In this document: positions 45,701 through 58,462 of the stretch, piece after piece
Layout of the letters: each line of letters opens with the position of its first letter
Numbering within the stretch: position 1 is the stretch's first letter
Assembly: GCA_037893225.1 (NCBI GenBank)
Contig: JAZGUH010001185.1
Location: 41,342 to 105,341, forward strand
Origin: Hippasteria phrygiana
Taxonomy: Eukaryota > Echinodermata > Asteroidea > Valvatida > Goniasteridae
Reading direction: 5' to 3'
Length of the DNA stretch: 64,000 bases
Program-made: the position numbers and the translations under genes
The notes under the pieces: model-generated
Database searches by the model: none
The model's input: the letters and a program-made list of their open reading frames with translations, nothing else
Told to the model about the DNA's origin: nothing

Positions 45701-47757
45701 GTGACGTCATGATGACGTCATCACGTGTCATGTGACGTCATCTTAAATGTGCATTTTTCAAGGGCCCATATCTAGAGAACGGTAGGTCCGATTGCCTTCA
45801 AACCAGGTATGTTGGTATGGTAGCTCGTGTTATACATAGAAATTGAGGTGACGTCATGATGACGTCATCATACGATTTTACAGTAATATTAAAGTTTTTC
45901 AACTTCAAAGTTTCTTAAAGCCATATCTCACCAACAGAACATGCTAAATTCAAAATTCTTTTTGTAATAGCTTTGTTAGCTCCTATATTCTTTCACATAC
46001 ATTTGAAAAATGTGTGACGTCATCATGACGTCATCAAAAATGTGCATTTCTGAAACACACATAAGGGTAGGTCCGATCGTCATAAAAATTGGTGGGTAGG
46101 TAGATAGTGCCACTAGCATGCAAAATCCGAAGTGACGTCATGATGACGTCATCGGCTGATTTTTTATGAATTTGTAAATGTTTCAAATTTCATTGTACTC
46201 TTAAAATTTTGCACTTCTTCAAATGCCATGAACTTCAAACTTGGCATATGCATTGACTATCTACTCGAGATGGGTGCCGAATCATGACGTCATGATGACG
46301 TCATCACATGTCACGTGACGTCATCTTAAATTTGCATTTTTGAAGGCCCTATATCTATTTTTTTCTGCTTCTTATTTTAGTTCTATCCCAAATCCCATAG
46401 ACTTTGTGCATAGATTTTCTGATCGGCACTTTTCTCATCAAACAACATCGAATCTTAGTCAGAGTTAGCATAGGTATAGACCCTGATGCAAAGTCGTGCC
46501 GCGAAGAGTGACGTCATAATGACGTCTTCGTGTGGCATGTAACATGAACTTAAAGGTCAAGTTTGGAGTACGAAATGTTAATCATAAAATAATCTCAGAT
46601 CTTAAACTTAGCAAAGACATAGACCTTCTGATACTTTATGTTAAATAAAAAAGAAAAAAAGGAAAAGCCATGCGTATGTTTACAACAGACGCACATTTTT
46701 TGGCGTTTCCGCTACAGCAGGAAAGCCTTTGTTTTTGTTCTGTTCACGCGATTGTGTAGTTTACACTTTCGCCCAGGCATGAACACAATCTACTTGAAAA
46801 TTGTTCGTTTTGCCACATTCAGAACAAAGGGCCACGTCGAAGAACATCTGCAGGTTTTTTTTGGAGTGAAATCGTTATCTAAGAGGTAACAAAATACGTG
46901 ATTGCGCAATACCCAGCTTTACACGGATATATAGCTGGTGGGAGAGTAGTTGACCGAGCCAAAACGTGACACAACGTAAGAAAATCGTATTTTCCGCCTT
47001 AAAAAACCTTTCCAAATCACAAAAGCACGTGTCATTGGGATTCAGAGAAGTCTACTTTAGTAACAAAAAAAGGCTTTTGGAATAATCAAATACTCCAGAA
47101 GCTAACATGAACACAATTAATACAGAAATCCTAAACTACACAATACCCACTATTTTGGTTTCTTCTTAAACACGAATTTTGTCTGCGGCACTTTGGTCAC
47201 TAAACAACATCAGATCTTAAGCAAACTTAACCCAAACATAGACCCTAATCTGAAATTGTGTACCGAACAGTGATGTCACGATGACATCATTATGTGTTCG
47301 TGATGTCATCTTAAAGGCTCATTTTTCAAGGGCCCATATCAAGAGAACCGTAAGTCCAATTGCATTCAAACCTGGTATGTTGCTAAACAAGTACATGTTA
47401 TAAATCAAAATTGAGGTGACGTCATAATGACGTCATCATCTGATTTTTATGGTAATTTCAAAATTTTAATGTTAAAGATTCTTAAAACCATATCTCATCA
47501 ACAGAACATGTTCAATTCAAAATTCCTTTTGTAATAGCTTTGTTAGCTCGTACATTCTTTTATATAAATGCGAAAAATTACTGAAGTCATAATGACGTCA
47601 TTAAAGGCATGATTTCTTGAAAGACATAAGGATAGACCATGTCTAATCGTCACGAAACTTGGTGGTTAGGTAGATTTGTCACTAGTTTACAAAATTCGAA
47701 GTGACATCATAAAAACATATGGAAAAGCCCTATGTTCTTAAAAACATAGACCTCTAG
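42791..47757 (+). mobile_element. CRE-rich composite element, copy 2 (about 5.0 kb)
   Basis: Same start, same hairpin-CTAG end. Its first ~2.8 kb is nearly identical to copy 1 (offset 4000, then 3600) but has two rather than three ~404-bp units and one extra ~306-bp unit near 44500. It then has additional CRE-bearing units up to about 46350 and a fuller 3' module. Only a TTTC-rich stretch separates it from copy 1. Confidence 0.7.
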
Positions 47758-47763
47758 TTTTTT

Positions 47764-47811
47764 CTTCTTCTTCTTCTTCTTCTTCTTCTTCTTCTTCTTC
47801 TTCTTCTTCTT
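47764..47811. repeat. (TTC)n microsatellite
   Basis: About sixteen TTC units linking copy 2 and copy 3. Shorter CTT-rich runs sit at the same junction before copies 1 and 2, so this belongs to the junction sequence. Confidence 0.9.
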
Positions 47812-50800
47812 TTAGTTCTGACCAAAATCCCATAGACTTTGTACACGAATTTTGTCGGCGGCACTTTAGGTCTTAAAAAACGTCAGAACCTAACCAAACT
47901 TACATCAAACGTAGACCCTAAGCTGAAATTGTATGTCGTAGAGTGACGTCATGATGACGTCATCACGTGTCACGTGACGTCATCCTAAATGTGCGTTTTT
48001 CAAGGGCCCATATCTAGAGAACGGTATATCCAATTTCCTTCAAACCTGGTATGTTTTTAGGCTAGCTCGTGTTATAGATGAAAATTGACGTGACGTCATG
48101 ATGACGTCATCATGCGATTTTATAGTAATTTTTAAGTTTTTGAACTTTAAAGTTTCTTAAAGCCATATCTCACCAACAGAACATGCTAAATTCAAAATTC
48201 TTTTTGTAATAGCTCTGTTAGCTCCTATATTCTTTCACATAAATGTGAAAAATGTGTGACGTCATCATGACGTCATCAAAAATATGCTTTTTTGAAACAC
48301 ATATAAGGGTAGGGACGATCGTCATAAAAATTGGTGTGCAGGTAGATAATGCTACTAGGATGTTAAATCCGAGGTGACGTCATGATGACGTCATCGGCTG
48401 ATTTTCTATGAATTTTTAGTTCTATCCCAAATCCCATAGACTTTGTACACGAATTTTGTACGGGACACTTTGGTCACTAAACAACATCAGATCTTAATCA
48501 AACTTAACACAAACAGGGACCCTAAGCTGAAAATGTATGCCAAAACGTGACGTCATGATGACGTCATCACGTGTCATGTGACGTCATCTTAAAGGTGCAT
48601 TTTGGAAGGGCCCATATCTAGAGAACGGTAGGTCCGATTGCCTTCAAACCAGGTATGTTGGTATGGTAGATCGTGTTATAGATGAAAATTGAGGTGACGT
48701 CATGATGACGTCATCATACGATTTTACAGTAATATTAAAGTTTTTGAACTTCAAAGTTTCTTAAAGCCATATCTCATCAACAGAACATGCTAAATTCAAA
48801 ATTCTTTTTGTAATAGCTTTGTTAGCTCCTATATTCTTTCACATAAATGTGAAAAATGTGTGACGTCATCATGACGTCATCAAAAATATGCTTTTTTGAA
48901 ACACATATAAGGGTAGGGACGATCGTTATAAAAATTAGTGTGCAGGTAGATAGTGCTACTAGCATGTTAAATCCGAGGTGACGTCATGATGACGTCATCG
49001 GCTGATTTTCTATGATTATTTTAGTTCTATCCCAAATCCCATAGACTTTGTACACGAATTTTGTACGGGACACTTTGGTCACTAAGCAACATCAGATCTT
49101 AATCAGGCTTAACACAAACAGAGACCCTAAGCTGAAAATGTATGCCGAAACGTGACGTCATGATGACGTCATCACGTGTCATGTGACGTAATCTTAAAGG
49201 TGCATTTTTCAAGGGCCCATATCTAGAGAACGGTAGGTCCGATTGCCTTCAAACCAGGTATGTTGGTATGGTAGCTCGTGTTATAGATAAAAATTGAGGT
49301 GACGTCATGATGACGTCATCATACAGTTTTACAGTAATATTAAAGTTTTTGAACTTCAAAGTTTCCTAAAGCCATATCTCATCAACAGAACACGCTAAAT
49401 TCAAAATTCTTTTTGTAATAGCTTTGTTAGCTCCTATATTCTTTCACATAAATGTGAAAAATGTGTGACGTCATCATGACGTCATCAAAAATATGCTTTT
49501 TTGAAACACATATAAGGGTAGGGACGATCGTCATAAAAATTAGTGTGCAGGTAGATAGTGATACTAGCATGTTAAATCCGAGGTGACGTCATGATGACGT
49601 CATCGGCTGATTTTCTATGAATTTTTAGTTCTATCCCAAATCCCATAGACTTTGTACACGAATTTTGTACGGGACACTTTGGTCACTAAACAACATCAGA
49701 TCTTAATCAAACTTAACACAAACAGGGACCCTAAGCTGAAAATGTATGCCAAAACGTGACGTCATGATGACGTCATCACGTGTCATGTGACGTCATCTTA
49801 AAGGTGCATTTTTCAAGGGCCCATATCTAGAGAACGGTACGTCCGATTGCCTTCAAACCAGGTATGTTGGTATGGTAGATCGTGTTATAGATGAAAATTG
49901 AGGTGACGTCATGATGACGTCATCATACGATTTTACAGTAATATTAAAGTTTTTGAACTTCAAAGTTTCTTAAAGCCATATCTCATCAACAGAACATGCT
50001 AAATTCAAAATTCTTTTTGTAATAGCTCTGTTAGCTCCTATATTCTTTCACATAAATGTGAAAAATGTGTGACGTCATCATGACGTCATCAAAAATATGC
50101 TTTTTTGAAACACATATAAGGGTAGGGACGATCGTCATAAAAATTGGTGTGCAGGTAGATAATGCTACTAGGATGTTAAATCCGAAGTGACGTCATGATG
50201 ACGTCATCGGCTGATTTTCTATGAATTTTTAGTTCTATCCCAAATCCCATAGACTTTGTACACGAATTTTGTACGGGACACTTTGGTCACTAAACAACAT
50301 CAGATCTTAATCAAACTTAACACAAACAGGGACCCTAAGCTGAAAATGTATGCCAAAACGTGACGTCATGATGACGTCATCACGTGTCATGTGACGTCAT
50401 CTTAAAGGTGCATTTTGGAAGGGCCCATATCTAGAGAACGGTAGGTCCGATTGCCTTCAAACCAGGTATGTTGGTATGGTAGCTCGTGTTATAGATAAAA
50501 ATTGAGGTGACGTCATGATGACGTCATCATACAGTTTTACAGTAATATTAAAGTTTTTGAACTTCAAAGTTTCCTAAAGCCATATCTCATCAACAGAACA
50601 CGCTAAATTCAAAATTCTTTTTGTAATAGCTTTGTTAGCTCCTATATTCTTTCACATAAATGTGAAAAATGTGTGACGTCATCATGACGTCATCAAAAAT
50701 ATGCTTTTTTGAAACACATATAAGGGTAGGGACGATCGTCATAAAAATTAGTGTGCAGGTAGATAGTGATACTAGCATGTTAAATCCGAGGTGACGTCAT

Positions 50801-53800
50801 GATGACGTCATCGGCTGATTTTCTATGAATGTTTAGTTCTATCCCAAATCCCATAGACTTTGTACACGAATTTTGTACGGGACACTTTGGTCACTAAACA
50901 ACATCAGATCTTAATCAAACTTAACACAAACAGGGACCCTAAGCTGAAAATGTATGCCAAAACGTGACGTCATGATGACGTCATCACGTGTCATGTGACG
51001 TCATCTTAAAGGTGCATTTTTCAAGGGCCCATATCTAGAGAACGGTAGTTCCGATTGCCTTCAAACCAGGTATGTTGGTATGGTAGATCGTGTTATAGAT
51101 GAAAATTGAGGTGACGTCATGATGACGTCATCATACGATTTTACAGTAATATTAAAGTTTTTGAACTTCAAAGTTTCTTAAAGCCATATCTCATCAACAG
51201 AACATGCTAAATTCAAAATTCTTTTTGTAATAGCTCTGTTAGCTCCTATATTCTTTCACATAAATGTGAAAAATGTGTGACGTCATCATGACGTCATCAA
51301 AAATATGCTTTTTTGAAACACATATAAGGGTAGGGACGATCGTCATAAAAATTGGTGTGCAGGTAGATAATGCTACTAGGATGTTAAATCCGAAGTGACG
51401 TCATGATGACGTCATCGGCTGATTTTCTATGAATTTTTAGTTCTATCCCAAATCCCATAGACTTTGTACACGAATTTTGTACGGGACACTTTGGTCACTA
51501 AACAACATCAGATCTTAATCAAACTTAACACAAACAGGGACCCTAAGCTGAAAATGTATGCCAAAACGTGACGTCATGATGACGTCATCACGTGTCATGT
51601 GACGTCATCTTAAAGGTGCATTTTGGAAGGGCCCATATCTAGAGAACGGTAGGTCCGATTGCCTTCAAACCAGGTATGTTGGTATGGTAGATCGTGTTAT
51701 AGATGAAAATTGAGGTGACGTCATGATGACGTCATCATACGATTTTACAGTAATATTAAAGTTTTTGAACTTCAAAGTTTCTTAAAGCCATATCTCATCA
51801 ACAGAACATGCTAAATTCAAAATTCTTTTTGTAATAGCTTTGTTAGCTCCTATATTCTTTCACATAAATGTGAAAAATGTGTGACGTCATCATGACGTCA
51901 TCAAAAATATGCTTTTTTGAAACACATATAAGGGTAGGGACGATCGTTATAAAAATTAGTGTGCAGGTAGATAGTGCTACTAGCATGTTAAATCCGAGGT
52001 GACGTCATGATGACGTCATCGGCTGATTTTCTATGATTATTTTAGTTCTATCCCAAATCCCATAGACTTTGTACACGAATTTTGTACGGGACACTTTGGT
52101 CACTAAGCAACATCAGATCTTAATCAGGCTTAACACAAACAGAGACCCTAAGCTGAAAATGTATGCCGAAACGTGACGTCATGATGACGTCATCACGTGT
52201 CATGTGACGTAATCTTAAAGGTGCATTTTTCAAGGGCCCATATCTAGAGAACGGTACGTCCGATTGCCTTCAAACCAGGTATGTTGGTATGGTAGCTCGT
52301 GTTATAGATAAAAATTGAGGTGACGTCATGATGACGTCATCATACAGTTTTACAGTAATATTAAAGTTTTTGAACTTCAAAGTTTCCTAAAGCCATATCT
52401 CATCAACAGAACACGCTAAATTCAAAATTCTTTTTGTAATAGCTTTGTTAGCTCCTATATTCTTTCACATAAATGTGAAAAATGTGTGACGTCATCATGA
52501 CGTCATCAAAAATATGCTTTTTTGAAACACATATAAGGGTAGGGACGATCGTCATAAAAATTAGTGTGCAGGTAGATAGTGATACTAGCATGTTAAATCC
52601 GAGGTGACGTCATGATGACGTCATCGGCTGATTTTCTATGATTATTTTAGTTCTATCCCAAATCCCATAGACTTGGTACACGAATTTTGTACGGGACACT
52701 TTGGTCACTAAACAACATCAGATCTTAATCAGGCTTAACACAAACAGAGACCCTAAGCTGAAAATGTATGCCGAAACGTGACGTCATGATGACGTCATCA
52801 CGTGTCATGTAACATGAACTTAAAGGTCAAGTATGGAGTACGAAATGTGAATCATAAAATAATCTCAGATCTTAAACATAGCAAAGACATAGACCTTCTG
52901 ATAATTTATGTTAAAGAAAAAACTAAAACGGAAAAGCCATGCGTATGTTTACAACAGACGCAAAATTTTCGGCTTTTCCGCTACAGCAGCAAAGCCTTGG
53001 TTTTTGTTCTGTTCGCGCGATTGTGTAGTTTAGTACACTTTCGCCCAGGCATGAACACAATCTACTTGAAAATTGTTCGTTTTGCCACATTCAGAACAAA
53101 GGGCCACGTCCAAGAACATCTCCAGGTTTTTTTTTGAATGAAATCGTTAGCTCAGAGGTCAAAAACACATGATTGCACAATACCCAGCTTCACACGGATA
53201 TATAACTGGTGGGAGAGTAGGAGCTGGTTCGAAATTGACCGAGCCAAAACATGACACAACGGGTGGAAAATCATATTTTCCGCCTTAAAAAACCTTTCCA
53301 AATCACAAAAGCACGTGTCATTGGGATTCAGAGAAGTCTACTTTAGTCACAAAAAAGGCTTTTGGAATAATCAAATACTCCAGGAGCTAACATGAACACA
53401 ATTAATACACAAATCCTAAACTACACAATACCCACTTTTTTGGTTTCTTCTTAAACACGAATTTTGTCTACGGCACTTTAGTCACTAAACAACATCAGAT
53501 CTTATTCAAACTTAATACAAACATAGACCCTAATCTGAAATTGTGTGCCGAAAAGTGACATCATGATGACGTCATTATGTGTCACGTGATGTCATCTTAA
53601 AGGCGCATTTTTCAAGGCCCATATCAAGAGAACCGTAAGTCCAATTGCATTCAAACCTGGTATGTTGCTAGACAAGTACGTTATAAATAAAAATTGAGGT
53701 GACGTCATAATGACGTCATCATATGATTTTTATAGTAATTTCAAAGTTTTAACATTAAAGATTCTTAAAACCATATCTCATCAACAGAACATATGTTAAA

Positions 53801-54044
53801 TTCAAAATTCTTTTTGTAATAGCTTTGTTAGCTCGTACATTCTTTTATATAAATGCGAAAAATTTCTGAGGTCATAATGACGTCATCAAAGGCATGATTT
53901 CTTGAAAGACATATAAGGGTAGACCATGTCTAATCGTCATGAAACTTGGTGGTTAAGTAGATTTGTCACTAGTTTACAAAATTCGAAATAACATCATAAA
54001 AACATATGGAAAAGCCCTATGTTCTTAAAAACATAGACCTCTAG
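47812..54044 (+). mobile_element. CRE-rich composite element, copy 3 with 604-bp higher-order array
   Basis: Same start and hairpin-CTAG end as the other two. From 48417 to about 52800 it is a tandem array of ~604-bp units (marker TTCTATCCCAAATCCCATAG at about 48420, 49024, 49628, 50231, 50837, 51443, 52047, 52652). Each unit has four CRE clusters 117-173 bp apart, and I count nine TGACGTCA octamers in one unit. Two unit types alternate, distinguished by GATAATGCTACTAGG and GATAGTGMTACTAGC. A 3' module from about 52806 matches those of copies 1 and 2. Non-coding. Confidence 0.75.
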
Positions 54045-54556
54045 TTGTAAGTTGTGTCCCCCCCCCCCCCCCCCCCAAAAAAAGAAAAAAACCTTGACGA
54101 GAAATCGCCGGCGCTCCCAGCTCGTTGAGCACACTGATCTCCATACATAAAAATCTGGATTGCGCATTGGCCGCTGCGCGCTTCACAAATGTCGCCAGCG
54201 TGCGCGCATTTGTGGAACATCCAAAATAATCATTGTGACGCATCTCGTCCTAGCCATAGCGCGCGCCTGCCTGCCTGCCTCCCTGCATGGACCCTGTGTG
54301 CACGCACGTATGTAGGCTTATACGTTCTATTTACGTTTAGGGATACGGCTATGGATGGAGTGGTAAGTGCACGGCCAAAGCGCAATCCAGATTTTTTTAT
54401 TATAGAGATCAGTGGTTGAGCACAGCGAATGTCAAAGTACCAAACTGACCGTTGATTCGGCATAGCGCCCTCACAATACCTTCTTTTTTTCCTTCACAAA
54501 AGCCAGAATGGCATTGCATTGGTGATGGCACAATAATGTCCATCCACACTGCCGTG
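54045..54556. other. Spacer after the CRE elements
   Basis: Starts with poly-C (54058-54076) and an A-rich stretch, then GC-rich sequence with a CCTG run near 54269. ATCTGGATTGCGC near 54152 recurs inverted (GCGCAATCCAGAT) near 54380. No gene supported. Confidence 0.45.
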
Positions 54557-56644
54557 CATGGGCGGCGATCGGGAGGGCAGCGATCCCGGGGGGGGGGGGG
54601 GGGGGGGGGGGGCGAGGGACACATCCCCACCAAATATCTTGGGCAGAGGGGACTCTGCTTTGGCAGTGTCCCCCCCCCCCCCCCCCCAAAAAAAATAATA
54701 ATGCACCCGTCATAATAAATTATACATTTTTATGGGTCATTGGCTTTTTAACGCACCGGTAGGCCTATTCACCAGAATACCAAAAGAACAGCACAGATTT
54801 TTAACGTTGACGAGAAATCGGCACAACTGCCTGCGGGAACCCAACAATTGGCGGTACGCCTGGTTCGAAGTTTCTAAATTAACTTTTCGATTAAATAAAT
54901 GTACACGGAGTTTACTGTTCAATCTCATTGGAAAGCTGATAAGTTTGAATACGTGTTCTGCAAAATTATCTATTCAATTTTAAAATTTAATTCTTCGGGG
55001 TGCCACGCCCAAATAGCAAGGACATAGCAACTTTAATTTTATTTTACGGTATTGGAAATCGGGACCTCGTATGGGCCCTCCCCTCTCCCAGCCACAATGT
55101 GGGGGATATTTCCCTCACCACACCCCTCCAGATATAGATCTACACCTATGCAAACATGTGTGACATGTTATCGGCTTATTTCTTTCAAATTTATTGTCAA
55201 AATAGGGGTTGACCCGGGAGGTTTTGCGGGGCTAGGGAGATCAAAAAAGTCTACAAATTTGCCAAACAAACTTGACCCTCAACACATTTCCCGTCGGTAA
55301 AATAGCTTGACAGGCGAGGGTGGGGTGGTTGGGAGGGGTGGGCCTGGATGGTACTCTTCCTGACGTTGGTGGCGCCATTTCAAGCCATAATCTCCCATTT
55401 AATCCGCTCTTGGACCCGATGGAATCTTTTCTATACCCGTTAAATCTTACCCGCTAAATAGAAGACCAAAGAATAGTAGCTGATTTGAGTCAGTAAGCTT
55501 ACCCCGCCCCATCCCCCTAAAAATGACACAGCAAGGGGGTTTAGACCCCTTCCCGGATCCGCCTCTGAAAGGGCAGCGGGAGAGTGAATTGTGAAATACG
55601 GGAAATGCGTCAAAGAACTTTACTCGGTTTCAGTATCGTCTGGCTTGCACCGGGAACTGTAGAAATTAGATATGATCGACCAAAATATAACCGAAATCTG
55701 TGACACGGTTTTGTTTTTAAAATCTTGAATGTTATTCAAGCAACCATCAGAATAGTTTCGTTTATTCTTACATGTACGCAGGAAAATAGAATTTGGGCGG
55801 CTAGGATTATCGGGAACTTTAAGCGATGTTCCAAAATGTATGTATTGCAGGCATAATGCATGAACCTGACAGTATAACATTGCTAATAATTAACTATATT
55901 ACCCCATGTTGCGTTTTTTCATCGACTTTAATCGAGAATTATGCGTCTGTTTTAATTTTCCTTTTTTGGTAAAAGAAAGAGGGAACAAATATTTAATTCC
56001 CAGGGACCAGGAAATAGGTCAGAGATTTCTTTTTCTTCATTTTAATCATCTACTACAGTGATACCGAAAGACCCCTGTAAAACGGAAAAACGTCTTTTTT
56101 TATCTATGGAAACTAAGAAAAACTTTTTTAATATCTGCGTTTCTGTCACGCATGATAATTTATCTCGAAAACGTGGGTGGTCACTTTTAGTTTCCATGCG
56201 TTTCTGATGTATCTCAAATTAAAATCAAACTCCGTACGCATAATAAAGATGACCGCCTAATTTTTTGTTCGAGATTTTGTCATTCTTTTAAAGATGGCTT
56301 TCGGTGACATTGCAGTCCCCAAATCGATTCAAAAGATGCAACAGATCATTAATTAAACGCAGATGGTTAAACGCAGTAGCGTAAATCCGTGTCTTAAAAT
56401 GGGGAGAGGATAGATTTTTTTTTTAAATTAATCAGTACCCCTCAAAATGTTATGTTGTGGGGACCGCCAGAATTTTCATAAACCCTGGGCGCTTTTCAGA
56501 ATGTGCGCTATTTTACAAATGCAACATGAACACCTGATGTCAAGGTTTGCACACATTGCTTTCTTGAGATACTATGGATACAGCAGGAGGGCGCTATTTG
56601 AGTTGGGTAAATCGAAAAGGGTTTACGGGTGCACCACACTAAAA
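54557..56644 (+). repeat. ~2.0-kb segmental repeat, copy A
   Basis: Block running from CATGGGCGGCGATCG through poly-G and poly-C tracts, TAGGCCTATTCACCAGAATA, GTCAAAATAGGGG-type sequence and ACCCCTCAAAATGTTATG to GGTTTACGGGTGCACCACAC. Inverted copies are at 58463-60493 and 62161 onward. A small frame at about 56293-56356 (MAFGDIAVPKSIQKMQQI) is kept in all three copies. Confidence 0.88.
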
Positions 56645-56769
56645 TTATTTGGTTCCCGCAGGGCAAATCTTTTGAACTCGGGCATAAAACTAGTGCAATG
56701 TAGAAAGCCATTTGGTTTACACATGTAAGTGCAAACAAGCTTATCTTTTCGTTAAAGGACATTCCATTT

Positions 56770-57185
56770 GCTTAAAAAAATACAAGAGCACAATGTGGCT
56801 TTCAGTAGAAATCAGAAATCTTGACTGAAAATCAATTACCCAAAACAAAGCCCTCCATTTGTCCCCAAATAAGACGTGCAGCAAACCGTGAAGAAAATGT
56901 CCCATTAGAAATTGACTTACAAAGAAAATGACAGTTAAAAATGCAAGTGATACTTGTTCCTTTTAGGTCTATATAAGTTTTCGCCTCACAAACAGACGGG
57001 GAAGTTACAAAACAATATAAGTTTCCCCCCTAGACATATTTCCAGCGAAAACTCCACCGCCTACCTCCAGACAAATCTTGGACAGACAATACTATTTTTT
57101 CAGTCAAGTGGAGATAATTAACAATCCTTGGGGGATGGGATGTCCCGGGGCGAAATTTTTTCCCCAAACTACATCCAAATGGATT
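56770..57185. repeat. Segmental repeat X, copy 1 (interrupted)
   Basis: Begins AAAAATACAAGAGCACAATG and includes CCAAAACAAAGCCCTCCATT and TTTCCAGCGAAAACTCCACC. It recurs in the same orientation at 61605-62100. The tail of X (CAGAATTTACCATACTG onward) resumes at about 57583, so ~390 bp have been inserted here, including the tRNA-like sequence and poly-G below. Confidence 0.8.
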
Positions 57186-57267
57186 CATTGTTTGAGCGCC
57201 CTCTATAATACTTTTAATATACGTACGCATGCGGGGTAGGGCTTGGTATAATATAATGCAATGAGTT

Positions 57268-57342
57268 CTCGAGTTCTGCCGAGCGGATACGGTGTTAGAC
57301 TATGAGGCAGAAGGTTCTGGGTTCGAGACCTCTATGTTACCA
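57268..57342 (+). repeat. tRNA-related sequence in a small insertion
   Basis: TTCTGCCGAGCGGATACGG resembles an A-box/D-arm of a Ser/Leu-type tRNA, and TTCTGGGTTCGAGACC resembles a B-box/T-arm. The T-stem pairs poorly and no acceptor stem forms, so it is a tRNA-derived SINE head or decayed pseudogene, not a functional tRNA. Confidence 0.45.
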
Positions 57343-57529
57343 ATCTTCTTTTGTTTTCTAATTTCCAGCTTTGGAGGATTTTTCTTTTTAAAGGGAAATA
57401 AAGTCCGGAATGTCATTACGTTCGAATTCATTTTTTTTCTTCTAATTCGTGGCTCCGGAGTAAAGTCCGAAATCTCATAGCGTTAACCCCATTCGGATGT
57501 CGTTTGGAGAAACAAAATTTGCGTCCGAA

Positions 57530-57571
57530 GGGGGGGGGGGGGGGGGGGCGGGGGGGGGGGGGGGGGGGGGG
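57530..57571. repeat. Poly-G tract, 42 bp
   Basis: Almost pure G, interrupted by one C at 57549. It lies at the right edge of the sequence that interrupts repeat X. Confidence 0.9.
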
Positions 57572-57703
57572 CTGGGGCCTTCAGAATTTACCATACTGTA
57601 TAAAAGAAACCGCTGTCCTGATTAGCTTTATTCAGCTTGGGGGACGAGGGCGCTATTTAAGCTTGGGTGGACAACTTAGGAGGGCGCTATTTAGGTTGGG
57701 TGA

Positions 57704-57747
57704 GGGTGCACCCATAGAGTTATATATAAAACTCTATGGGGTGCACC
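57704..57747. repeat. Hairpin with GGTGCACC-type arms
   Basis: GGGTGCACCCATAGAGTT and AACTCTATGGGGTGCACC pair around an ATATATA loop. GGTGCACCACACTAAA after it matches the inner edge of copy A (56630-56644). Confidence 0.8.
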
Positions 57748-57967
57748 ACACTAAATAGGCCAAAATTGCTGCACCAAACTGATTACCATCAATTGTAAAC
57801 CACAACGTTTTTTGAATAATAAATATTTGGGGTCATGCAATTGATATATTGTGTAATTATGATCAGCTATCATAACCTGGGGTTCTGTGCTTCAACTTTT
57901 GTGAAGACTTGAAAATGAATAAAACTGCTGCAAACTGCTGACTGACTGAATGGACCTGAAATATACA

Positions 57968-58170
57968 AATCAAAAAATTAGCTGGCCTGACGTTTCGAAC
58001 TTAAGCAAATTCTTTCTCAAAGGCAAATGACACAAGAAACAAACATGTAGGGAACACACATGCATGAGGGGGTGGGTGGAGAAACACAAAAGAGGGATGC
58101 AAAGGAGCATGGCAGTGGGTAAACATCAAAGGGAGAGGAAAGGACAGCCAGGAAGAAATGAACAAAGAAG
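57968..58170. repeat. Dispersed repeat, copy 2 of 2
   Basis: Same family and orientation as 4619-4840 (AATTAGCTGGCCTGACGTTT, then GGGAACACACATGCATGAGG). Confidence 0.75.
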
Positions 58171-58462
58171 TGTGGTTAGGGTGAGGATTTGATAAATTAT
58201 GGCTTTAAAATTGATCTTTATTTGGTTGGCAAGTGGAGGGATGCGTTATGAAAAATGGCAGCTAGCCGGTTTGGTAAAAACCACATTTTCGGGGGTGATG
58301 GTACTTTCTGGGGATAATTCGCAAAAACTCTCAATGGCTGACCTGCCAAAAATTGAAAAGAATTTGACAGATTAAGATTCAAACAATAATTTTCAGTAGT
58401 GTCACAAAAACTAAGAGACTCCTGGATAAGGTTTTTTTTCACTGTGAAGTCAATGGGAGTTT

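Noticed and set aside
54452..54715. Gly- and Pro-rich frames over the poly-G and poly-C tracts
   Set aside because: They are translations of homopolymers in copy A, with inverted equivalents in copy B.
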